Below are positions 1 to 5,819 of a DNA stretch of 5,819 nt, piece by piece. The translations under genes were made by a program, and so were the position numbers. The stretch lies in contig CAMYJY010000139.1 of assembly GCA_947258835.1 (NCBI GenBank), positions 1-5,819 on the forward strand, read 5' to 3'. The notes beneath the pieces were generated by a model. That model ran no database searches and was not told where the DNA came from. It saw nothing but the letters and a program-made list of their open reading frames with translations. The stretch comes from an uncultured Pirellulales bacterium (GTDB taxonomy: Bacteria > Planctomycetota > Planctomycetia > Pirellulales > Lacipirellulaceae). Numbering within the stretch: the first letter of the stretch is position 1; each line of letters begins with the position of its first letter.

Positions 1-266
1 GCCGCGTCGGCGTTGAGAACCAGCCGCTTCTCTGGTCGAGTGATGTTCAGGGACTGGTTGGCGTCATCGAAATCGGAAAGCGTGAAGGCGGCAACGCCGT
101 CAACGTCTCCCAGGCCGAAGTCCGCATTCAGCACGCGGCGCTGCTCCAGCCGCCTAATCGTGGGACGCGACTGGAAACGGGTCGCATAGCTTGTGCACCC
201 AGCGACATTCGCTCCCGCAAGTTGCAGTCGTAGTAAACGTCGCAGTCGGGACGTGAGGTTCCGCAT
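1..266 (-). CDS. Planctomycete surface protein, LEPR-XLL-like N-terminus (5' part only, runs off left edge)
   Basis: An ATG at 266 opens a minus-strand frame with no stop for 88 codons to the window edge (3-266, plus two bases of the next codon). The peptide starts MRNLTSRLRRLLRLQLAG. Residues 35-50 read PTIRRLEQRRVLNADF, followed by an acidic, secreted-looking stretch (GLGDVDGVAAFTLSDFDD). An Arg-rich start followed by LE-x-R-x-x-L-x-A-D is known from the N-termini of very large planctomycete exported proteins (LEPR-XLL type), which often carry cadherin, Calx-beta, dockerin or similar repeats further on. Those repeats would lie outside this window, so function beyond 'probable large surface or exported protein' is unknown. 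The frame stays open upstream to a TAA at 324-326, and a TTG at 279-281 is the only alternative upstream start. No clear Shine-Dalgarno precedes the ATG. Pseudogenisation downstream cannot be excluded. Recognition of the motif is fairly secure; the exact start is not. Confidence 0.72.
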   Translation of the reverse strand, partial: MRNLTSRLRRLLRLQLAGANVAGCTSYATRFQSRPTIRRLEQRRVLNADFGLGDVDGVAAFTLSDFDDANQSLNITRPEKRLVLNADA

Positions 267-542
267 AGAAAAGTCAGCCAACGATTTGTAGGGGACCGTG
301 CAACCCCCAATTTCCAGAGCGTCTTACAGAAATGAGCCATGTGGCGACGCTCGCGTGCAGACCTGGGGGGATGTCCGGCACCTTGTCTGTCGTGATGGCC
401 CGCTATGCTATTGATAATCAGGGGGTGTCAAAAAGTCAAACATTTGGCGCGATCCGCGGTCATTTGGCACTATTCTGCTCGCCTGGCCTCGGCGCATCCC
501 CACTGGTTGGCACAAACCAATTTGTCACTCTGGGAATGGCAC
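267..542. other. Intergenic spacer between kinase stop and surface-protein start
   Basis: No convincing coding frame lies here. The short frames that cross it on the plus strand run antisense into the kinase 3' end and show no recognisable motifs. TGGCAC occurs three times (465-470, 508-513, 537-542), and CATTTGGC occurs twice (441-448 and 461-468). There is a small TTGG/CCAA stem with a 6-nt loop (507-520) and a CGCG-GAT-CGCG stem on the minus strand near 447-457. Neither stem is directly followed by a minus-strand T-run, so no rho-independent terminator for the kinase gene is called. Confidence 0.6.
411..439 (-). promoter_or_regulatory. Weak sigma70-like promoter candidate for the surface-protein gene
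   Basis: On the minus strand, TTGACT (434-439) is followed after a 17-nt spacer by TATCAA (411-416). These match 5/6 and 4/6 of the -35 and -10 consensus. A second TTGACA (426-431) overlaps the spacer but has no good -10 at 16-18 nt. The site would place transcription start about 140 nt upstream of the ATG at 266. Planctomycete promoters often fit the E. coli consensus poorly and chance matches are common, so this is a suggestion only. Confidence 0.22.
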
Positions 543-3500
543 TTACTGTGCGTCCCCCAGCCGTCTGGTGCTACTGCCTGTTTTAGCCACGGGGTACTCC
601 CCGTGCGGTGCCGGTTGGGGCAAGGAAGGCCATACCACGGCTTGTCCTTGCTCGCTGGTACTCACCAGATGCCGGCCAGCTGGTGAGAAATCCAGGCTGA
701 GCACTTTGGTCTTGTGCCCTTTCCAGCTGAATAGCTCGCGGAGCTGCAGTTTTGAGGCCAAGCCCGCGCCTGAGGTTGCCGGCCAACGCACTTGGAGTAC
801 ACGCAGACTCCCGGAGGCATCTCCCGTAATCAGCCGCTGCTTGGATGCCGAAAATACCAGCGCGGTAGCTTGGGAACCCATATTGCCGGCGACAAGCGGA
901 CCTTGCCAATCCCCCGAGTCGGTTTGTTGCCACAGCACCAGCTGGTTGCCCAGGCGGGCGGCCAAGGCCTTGCCGTCGGTGGATAACCGTAGCAACTTGG
1001 CCGTTGGCCCCCCCTGCTGCCCTGCCAGCTGCTGAGGTTTTTCCAGCCAGCCCCCGTTTGACTCGCCCTCACGTAGCCAAATTCTGCCGTCGGCACATAA
1101 AATCGCCGTTTGTCCGGACGAGCAGTCGGCGTCCAGGGCGCGCTGGTCGACACCAACGCGCTGGACCGTGCCCTGGGGCACGTCAACGACCGCGGCTATT
1201 CCCGACGTATCGATCAGCACGGCGGTCGCTCCGTCGGGGGAAATCGCTGCGCGACGGACGTTCGCTATTCCCCTGGCAACGATCTGGCGCTTGAGCACAG
1301 GTCGTTCCAATTCGGTGAGATCCCACAAATAGACCACGCCGTTGCGACCTACCGACACTAGGCGGTTGAGGCCCAGTCGGGTGCACACGACGGCACTCCC
1401 GGAAGTCATGCGGGCCTGCTCTGTGCCGGCTGCCAAATTCCAGACGTGCACTGCCGGCCTGCCGTAGCGGTTGATACCGTGCGTGAGGAGTCGTTGCGGA
1501 TCCAAAAACCGCAGGCCCTCGGGACTGGTCCGCGCGATGGCCGCGGACAGCGGGTGGGTGATTTGTTGGTCGTCGCGGAGTTCGACAAGCTCGATGTGCC
1601 CGGAGTCGCGGCGGCGGAGCGCCAGCACGGTATCCCCGTCGGGAGACAGGCTCGCGTGGATGAACGGCCCGGTAAATGTCCTCAGTTGGGTCAGGCGACC
1701 GGCATCAATCTGCAGCATGGTGAGTTGGGAGTCTGCATGGCCCACTTTCACACCACGAGGATGCGAGAGAACCACCGCCCGGTTGGTCGCCTTCCCTTGG
1801 GCCACGTCCAGATGAAAGGAAATTCCGTCCGCCAGGGAGAGACTTCCGACTCTGCGGCCCGTCTCGCAGGCAGTACAAAGCACGCGGTTGGTCCGGCCCT
1901 CTTGCTGGATCGTCAGCAGCCATTTCCCATCTGCGGTAAAGGCAGCTGCGGTCAGATCATCTGGCATATTTTTAATCGTCTCGGTTCGCAGCACGTTGGG
2001 GGCTGAGAGGGAAACCAACTTGCCCTGCTCATTGAGCATACCCAAAAAGGCTTGCTCGCTAGCCGGCCGCAAGGCCGCCAGCGTCGTGAGATAATCTACT
2101 TGTCCCCGTTGCCGGCAGACCAGCGCTGCGGGCTGACTGAGTTCCCAAAAAGCAACGCTGGCCGGCGCGATGGATCGGCCCAGCACGGCGATCGCCTGGT
2201 CTCCGCTGGAGGCAAAATAATTCATCCTGTCGACGGGCTGCTGCAGCAAAAACTTTCCTGCGCCAACGTCCCAAAAACAGAGTGAGGCATCGAGCTTCCG
2301 TTGGTTTTGTCGGGGGTCGGCGGACATCAGCGTGGCGATTCCAGGCGTATCCCGTCCGGGGAGACGTATGGGTTGGGCAAAGAATTTTCCCGGGGGCCTC
2401 CGCGGATGGCCCACATAGGCGGGGCCGGCCGCGGGGCTGCCCGGTCGGTCCGCGTCGGGCCCGCGCCACAGCCAAATGGCGCCGTCTGCTCCCGCCGTGG
2501 CCAGCAACTTACTCTGCGGGCTGAAGCTAGCCCGATAGCATGGCTGGCGGGTTTGGTCGTGGAGGAGCGTGAGCTGGTCGAAGTACCGACGCAGATCCCA
2601 GATTCGCGTCCTGCCTCCGCGGGGTTGGGTTGGTGGGAGTGTTCCTAGGCCGACAGCACGGTCGCCGCTGACCGGTGGCGAGGAGGAGCCGTTAAAAATT
2701 TGCGCGATGCGATCCAACGAAATGAGATTGTGTTCGTCTAGGAACTGACAACGGATCACGGGCAATTCGTGGCCGCGGAGCGGGGGGAATTTTTGGTCCG
2801 CTCGCCAGCCGCTGCCGTCGATCGGACCCGCCTCGTCCGGGCGCTGCGACGTGGTGTTGCGTCGCCAAATTTTCAGCAAGCGATCGTCGCCGGTGGTGAC
2901 CAACCGCTCTCCCGAGGGGCTGAAGGCCAGCGCGCGGATCGCCACTTCATGTCCGTTGAGCACCGTGCTGCTAGTCGGTTCCTGCTGCCACTGCCAGAAC
3001 CGAATCCGTCCATCCTGCTGCCCACAAGCAATGGTGCCGGTCCGCAGCGGATCGCAGACGGCGGTCGTAAACGATCCCGGCAAGAACCTCATTTCGCGGA
3101 GGGCGATTTGGCCGGCCGCGATGGGCCACACGTGCACGCCTTGACGCTGGGGTTGTTGGCTGCGGTTGACCGTCACGACCGCGCTGCCGTCCACGGCAAA
3201 GCGGGCTTCGCGGACGATGCCCCAGTGGGGGATCTTTTGGAGGACTTGCCAGTCTTCGCCAGCCGGGCGGTGGTAGACGACCGCATGCGGACTGTCACCG
3301 GCAACAACCAGCCACGGCACTTCCCCCGCGTAAAAATCGAGACTTGCTACGTTTCCTCTCCGCTGGCTGGCGGAGCCATCGCCGGCCACTTGCCAGAAAT
3401 CCTTGGCGGAGATCGTGATTTCGGCGACCAGCTGCTCGGCAGTCACGCGATAAATCGCCACTACGGGATCTGCCTGCCGATCGCCGCGGTAGCTGCCCCC

Positions 3501-5528
3501 CACGGCTAGCAAACGGTTGTCGCTGGAAAGGGCCAGAGCCCGGGGCACCAAGCCCGCTACAGCCGTGCTGGGACCAGCGGTCAGCCTTCCCTGGTCATCA
3601 CGGTGCCAAACTTGCAGGACCGAGCCATCCCGTGTGATTCTCGCCAGCAGGGATCCATCACGACTGGCCCCCATGGCGGCTTGCGGGCCACCCGCAGTGG
3701 GCAAAGAAGCCGTTTCGGGATGGCAGAGGTAGTGCAGCCGATCCCATTCCCAGTCGCAGTATTTTTGCAGCGCCGGATTCGCCCGCAGGGCAGCCAACTG
3801 CCGCCGGGGCTGAGAGACTTCGTTGTCCGAGATCCGTGATTTAATGAGAGCGACCTCCGAGATGAACTGCCCCTCCAGCGCGGCACTTTCTCGACTTTGT
3901 GCCAGGTCCCGTGCTTCTTGAATCTGCCGATTTTTTTGTAGGAGCGAGACATTGGCCTGTTTTAATTTCTCCTGCTCTTGGGAAATCTGCAAATTAGCAT
4001 CTACTAAGTTGTCTTTTTCGGTTTGCAGTTCCGCCTTGCTGTGGGAGAGGCTCACGTTGAGGCGATCGACTTTTTGCATTTCTTCATCGACCTTGTCCTT
4101 GGCGGTTTTAATCCACAATGTGGCAATCGACAGTACGGCGACCAGCACGCCAGCCAAGGCCCTGGTGGTGATCCGCGCCAGGCGGAGGCGACGCGTTTTC
4201 AAATCGCGTTCTTTTTTCCCCTGGGCCAGTTTTTTAAGCAGCGGGGCATCCCGCGGGTCTTCGGAGTCCAGGAGGGACACGCCCAGCTCGTAGTTTTCGC
4301 TCTGCAAAGCATGCTCTGCGTAGGCGAGTTTGGCCTCATGCTGCGCGGCGTAGGCCCGCGTATTGCCGGACCATAATTTGATGGCTTCTTCGAAACCAAA
4401 CAGTGCTCGTGAAAAGGATTCGGGCCGTTTATTTCGCTGCGCATCGGCCAATTCCGCTTCCGCTCGGCTGAGCAGGATCAGGCTTTCGGTATGTTGTTGG
4501 TAGGCCCGCAGCGCGTCCTGGAATTGTTCGACCGAGCCATAGCGGCTCGTGGGCTTGGTGGCCATGGCCCGCTGGGCGATGGTCAGCAACTCGTCTTGGA
4601 TGTCGGTGGCTACGATTTCGTTGGCAGCGGCTCGGATGAGGACCTCTTCGGTGCTGCCCGAGAGGTGGTGCGGGGCGACGCCCACGACAATTTCGAAGAG
4701 GATGGCCCCCAGCAAGTACACGTCGCTCTGTTTGCAGAGGGCTTCCGGGGGGCCCGACACCATTTCAGGTGCCATATAGGCCGGGGTACCGGCCAGACCG
4801 AAGTTGCGGTCTTCGTCCAGGTAGACCGCGACGCCCCAGTCGGTGACCAGGACCTCACCAAAGCGACCCAGCATGATATTTTCTGGTTTCAGATCGCGAT
4901 GGATGACATTTTTGGAGTGCGCGTAGGCCACTCCGTCCGCCACCCGCATCAGGATTTCCAGATTTTCGCTTTGACGCTTTGGTTTGATTTCGGTTTGCCA
5001 GCTTTGTCCACGAATCATCTTCATGGAATAGAACAGCTGACCTTCTTGACTGACCCCCAAATCGTGTACGGGCACAATATTCGGGTGATCCAATTCCCCG
5101 GTGACTGCTGCTTCGGCCAAAAACTTTTGGCGATGCCGCTCGTCGACCCCTAGTTCCGACTTCAACTGTTTCACGGCCACGATCCGCTGCATCGAATTTT
5201 GGCGGGCCAGGAAGACCTGGCCCATACTGCCTTCGGCGGTGTAGCTGATGATCTTGTAATCCGCCTCGTCCCCTGCGGAGTTATCGTCGTCCGCTGCCAG
5301 AGTGCGGGTGGGCGTCTGCATATTGACTGGGTGGGATGGGTCCGCGGCCGGTGCGCGGAGCGTGACGGTGGGTTGGCTGCTACCGCTGACGGTGCGCCAG
5401 GCTGGAGGGAGGCCGGGGGCAGGGCTGCTGTCTTCCGTCGGGCTGGTGTCAGGGGCACCGCTCAGACATAGGTGCGATTGCACTTCCTCGGAGGCAAGTC
5501 GCGCGTGGCAATGGGGGCAAACAGGCAT
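543..5528 (-). CDS. Membrane-anchored Ser/Thr protein kinase with C-terminal WD40 propellers
   Basis: Predicted to phosphorylate Ser/Thr on unknown proteins. Domains by residue: 1-21 Cys/His cluster (C4, C7, H19, C21), possibly zinc-binding; 22-88 Pro/Ser/Thr-rich linker; 91-345 Hanks-type kinase with glycine loop A98-x-G100-x-x-G103, K120, alphaC E139, HRD at 210-212, K214, N217, D230-W-G, APE 253-255, D269 and R329, so all key catalytic residues are present. Residues 350-436 are helical, TPR-like. A basic stretch (438-456) precedes one TM helix (about 457-473), which by the positive-inside rule puts the kinase in the cytoplasm. Residues 476-560 look like coiled coil, and WEWDRLHYLC is at 593-602. 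From about 613 to 1637 there are roughly 21 WD40-like blades; the clearest are GH...IW at 859-888 and GH...VW at 1604-1633. The start is firm: no ATG, GTG or TTG lies between 5528 and the in-frame stop at 5595-5597. No Shine-Dalgarno is visible. The stop is TAA at 543-545. Family is certain; substrate and ligand are not. Confidence 0.96.
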   Translation of the reverse strand: MPVCPHCHARLASEEVQSHLCLSGAPDTSPTEDSSPAPGLPPAWRTVSGSSQPTVTLRAPAADPSHPVNMQTPTRTLAADDDNSAGDEADYKIISYTAEGSMGQVFLARQNSMQRIVAVKQLKSELGVDERHRQKFLAEAAVTGELDHPNIVPVHDLGVSQEGQLFYSMKMIRGQSWQTEIKPKRQSENLEILMRVADGVAYAHSKNVIHRDLKPENIMLGRFGEVLVTDWGVAVYLDEDRNFGLAGTPAYMAPEMVSGPPEALCKQSDVYLLGAILFEIVVGVAPHHLSGSTEEVLIRAAANEIVATDIQDELLTIAQRAMATKPTSRYGSVEQFQDALRAYQQHTESLILLSRAEAELADAQRNKRPESFSRALFGFEEAIKLWSGNTRAYAAQHEAKLAYAEHALQSENYELGVSLLDSEDPRDAPLLKKLAQGKKERDLKTRRLRLARITTRALAGVLVAVLSIATLWIKTAKDKVDEEMQKVDRLNVSLSHSKAELQTEKDNLVDANLQISQEQEKLKQANVSLLQKNRQIQEARDLAQSRESAALEGQFISEVALIKSRISDNEVSQPRRQLAALRANPALQKYCDWEWDRLHYLCHPETASLPTAGGPQAAMGASRDGSLLARITRDGSVLQVWHRDDQGRLTAGPSTAVAGLVPRALALSSDNRLLAVGGSYRGDRQADPVVAIYRVTAEQLVAEITISAKDFWQVAGDGSASQRRGNVASLDFYAGEVPWLVVAGDSPHAVVYHRPAGEDWQVLQKIPHWGIVREARFAVDGSAVVTVNRSQQPQRQGVHVWPIAAGQIALREMRFLPGSFTTAVCDPLRTGTIACGQQDGRIRFWQWQQEPTSSTVLNGHEVAIRALAFSPSGERLVTTGDDRLLKIWRRNTTSQRPDEAGPIDGSGWRADQKFPPLRGHELPVIRCQFLDEHNLISLDRIAQIFNGSSSPPVSGDRAVGLGTLPPTQPRGGRTRIWDLRRYFDQLTLLHDQTRQPCYRASFSPQSKLLATAGADGAIWLWRGPDADRPGSPAAGPAYVGHPRRPPGKFFAQPIRLPGRDTPGIATLMSADPRQNQRKLDASLCFWDVGAGKFLLQQPVDRMNYFASSGDQAIAVLGRSIAPASVAFWELSQPAALVCRQRGQVDYLTTLAALRPASEQAFLGMLNEQGKLVSLSAPNVLRTETIKNMPDDLTAAAFTADGKWLLTIQQEGRTNRVLCTACETGRRVGSLSLADGISFHLDVAQGKATNRAVVLSHPRGVKVGHADSQLTMLQIDAGRLTQLRTFTGPFIHASLSPDGDTVLALRRRDSGHIELVELRDDQQITHPLSAAIARTSPEGLRFLDPQRLLTHGINRYGRPAVHVWNLAAGTEQARMTSGSAVVCTRLGLNRLVSVGRNGVVYLWDLTELERPVLKRQIVARGIANVRRAAISPDGATAVLIDTSGIAAVVDVPQGTVQRVGVDQRALDADCSSGQTAILCADGRIWLREGESNGGWLEKPQQLAGQQGGPTAKLLRLSTDGKALAARLGNQLVLWQQTDSGDWQGPLVAGNMGSQATALVFSASKQRLITGDASGSLRVLQVRWPATSGAGLASKLQLRELFSWKGHKTKVLSLDFSPAGRHLVSTSEQGQAVVWPSLPQPAPHGEYPVAKTGSSTRRLGDAQ

Positions 5529-5533
5529 AGATC

Positions 5534-5581
5534 GTGGGCTTTCGCCAAAGGAGGTGAGTGGGCTCTCGCCAAAGGAGATGA
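5534..5581 (-). repeat. 24-nt tandem duplication in the kinase 5' leader
   Basis: Two adjacent 24-nt units (5534-5557 and 5558-5581) match at 22 of 24 positions, differing only at 5541/5565 and 5554/5578. Read on the minus strand, each unit holds CTCCTTTGGCG followed by ARAGCCCAC. The core can form a 3-bp GGC/GCC stem closed by GAAA in one copy and GAGA in the other; both are GNRA-type tetraloops, so that difference keeps the loop class. The unit nearer the gene contains TCACCTCCTTTGG, which resembles the 3' end of 16S rRNA (the anti-Shine-Dalgarno tail). The unit length is a multiple of three, but the frame has no start codon there, so it should be untranslated leader. Confidence 0.85.
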
Positions 5582-5657
5582 AAAGTATCTGAACTTATGA
5601 TAAGCAAAGATTCATGCGGTGGGGCAAGAAAGTGGCAGAATCGTCCCGGCCAGCCGA

Positions 5658-5682
5658 GTGGAGGCGCGGGAACGCACTCCAC
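5658..5682. repeat. Small GC-rich hairpin
   Basis: GTGGAG (5658-5663) pairs with CTCCAC (5677-5682). An inner GCG/CGC stem (5664-5666 with 5673-5675) extends it to 9 bp with one bulged A (5676) and a 6-nt loop. No T-run follows on either strand, so it is not a standard terminator. It could be a regulator-binding dyad or chance pairing. Confidence 0.45.
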
Positions 5683-5698
5683 AGCTTGGTGTCCCCCC

Positions 5699-5777
5699 GG
5701 GGTCTGGCTCATTTTTTCGGCGCGAGCGACTGGATTGCCAACACCAGCACCGCCGCCGAAAAAATGTGCCTGACCCC
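5699..5777. repeat. 24-bp-arm inverted repeat, REP/REPIN-like palindrome
   Basis: The left arm (5699-5722) and right arm (5754-5777) are reverse complements at 22 of 24 positions, with a 31-nt loop. The inner 13 bp (5710-5722 with 5754-5766) are perfect. The only mismatches are T:T at 5709/5767 and 5705/5771. Both arms, read inward, follow the pattern GGGGTC-x-GGC-x-CATTTTTTCGGCG. Two inverted copies of one short GC-rich unit around a spacer is the layout of REPIN elements, which are mobilised in trans by RAYT (Y1-type) transposases. That assignment is inference; no transposase lies in the window. The loop contains most of one copy of the 32-nt direct repeat. Confidence 0.75.
5721..5752. repeat. 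32-nt direct repeat, copy 1
   Basis: The stretch beginning CGCGAGCGACTGGATTGCC is identical over 32 nt to 5788-5819. Its first two bases belong to the left arm of the inverted repeat and the rest fills the loop. The period between copies is 67 nt. Confidence 0.9.
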
Positions 5778-5787
5778 CTCGACTCCC

Positions 5788-5819
5788 CGCGAGCGACTGG
5801 ATTGCCAACACCAGCACCG
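5788..5819. repeat. 32-nt direct repeat, copy 2 (reaches window edge)
   Basis: Exact repeat of 5721-5752. It continues to the last base of the window, so the true length of the match is unknown. The sequence just left of this copy (about 5778-5787) does not match that left of copy 1, so the left boundary of the repeat is real. Confidence 0.9.

Larger units (their letters stand above)
5529..5819. other. Repeat-rich non-coding region upstream of the kinase gene
   Basis: No credible gene is seen in these 291 nt. An open minus-strand frame crosses it (about 5449-5817), but it overlaps the kinase start out of frame, shows no domain, and its apparent internal repeats only translate the DNA repeats. 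The region is a stack of repeat structures, listed separately. The kinase promoter should lie here. The best -10-like hexamer on the minus strand is TATCAT (5597-5602), 69 nt before the start codon, but no acceptable -35 lies 16-18 nt upstream of it. Confidence 0.6.

Noticed and set aside
411..460. Rho-independent terminator for the kinase gene
   Set aside because: The minus-strand T-run at 430-434 is about 15 nt from the nearest stem (CGCG-GAT-CGCG) and the stem is only 4 bp.
508..525. Sigma54-type promoter at TGGCAC followed by TTTG
   Set aside because: The -12 GC dinucleotide is not at the required spacing from the -24 GG, so the match fails at an essential position.
332..686. Plus-strand short frames across the spacer and the kinase 3' end
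   Set aside because: No domains, antisense to the well-supported kinase C-terminus, and ordinary length for chance frames in GC-rich DNA.
1446..2006. 186-codon plus-strand open frame
   Set aside because: Antisense shadow of the propeller-coding region; no motif and no supporting start signal.
2769..3509. 246-codon plus-strand open frame
   Set aside because: Antisense to the WD40 region, where the minus-strand frame has clear blade motifs (GHEVAIRALAFSPSGERLV). Composition is Arg/Pro/Gly-rich with no recognisable family.
4491..5153. 220-codon plus-strand open frame opposite the kinase domain
   Set aside because: It lies entirely antisense to the conserved kinase domain. Long antisense frames are common opposite GC-rich kinase genes, and the translation shows no domain of its own.
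5319..5321. Met70 as an alternative kinase start
   Set aside because: Residues 1-21 contain an ordered Cys/His cluster that looks real, and ATG at 5528 is in frame with no better alternative upstream.
5547..5592. Perfect plus-strand Shine-Dalgarno (AAAGGAGGTGA) and AAAGGAGATGA as start of a rightward gene
   Set aside because: The ATG at 5578-5580 is followed by only three codons before TGA (5590-5592), and no rightward frame with coding character follows.
5449..5817. 122-codon minus-strand open frame upstream of the kinase
   Set aside because: It overlaps the kinase start by 80 nt out of frame. Its repeated peptides (LLWREPTH/LLWRKPTI) are translations of the 24-nt DNA repeat, and its first codons lie in the 32-nt repeat.

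Overview
The window looks like a piece of a planctomycete chromosome, most likely from the Pirellulaceae (Rhodopirellula/Blastopirellula-type). This is inferred from three things: a very long Ser/Thr kinase with a DWG (not DFG) motif, one membrane helix and a WD40 tail; the WEW-x-RL-x-YLC motif typical of that kinase family; and a neighbouring ORF that opens with RRLEQRRVLNADF, the N-terminal signature of large planctomycete surface proteins. The DNA is moderately GC-rich and the genes are widely spaced.

Layout, left to right. Positions 1-266 (minus) hold the first 88 codons of a surface-protein gene that runs off the left edge. Positions 267-542 are a gene-free spacer of about 276 nt with one weak promoter candidate and no convincing terminator. 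Positions 543-5528 (minus) are a single 1661-residue gene for a membrane-anchored Ser/Thr protein kinase: N-terminal Cys/His cluster, disordered linker, kinase domain, helical (TPR-like) region, basic segment plus one TM helix, coiled coil, then about 1,030 residues of WD40-type beta-propeller. Positions 5529-5819 are non-coding and unusually rich in repeats: a 24-nt tandem duplication directly upstream of the kinase start, a small hairpin, a 24-bp-arm inverted repeat resembling a REP/REPIN palindrome, and a 32-nt exact direct repeat whose second copy ends exactly at the window edge.

The two genes are co-directional (right to left), but the spacer argues against tight co-transcription. The inferred topology is kinase in the cytoplasm and propellers outside the membrane, which suggests transmembrane sensing or scaffolding. 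Its ligand, substrate and any functional link to the surface protein cannot be read from the sequence. I found no RNA gene, CRISPR array, transposase or prophage. The most unusual features are the repeat elements on the right and the unlabelled surface-protein start on the left.
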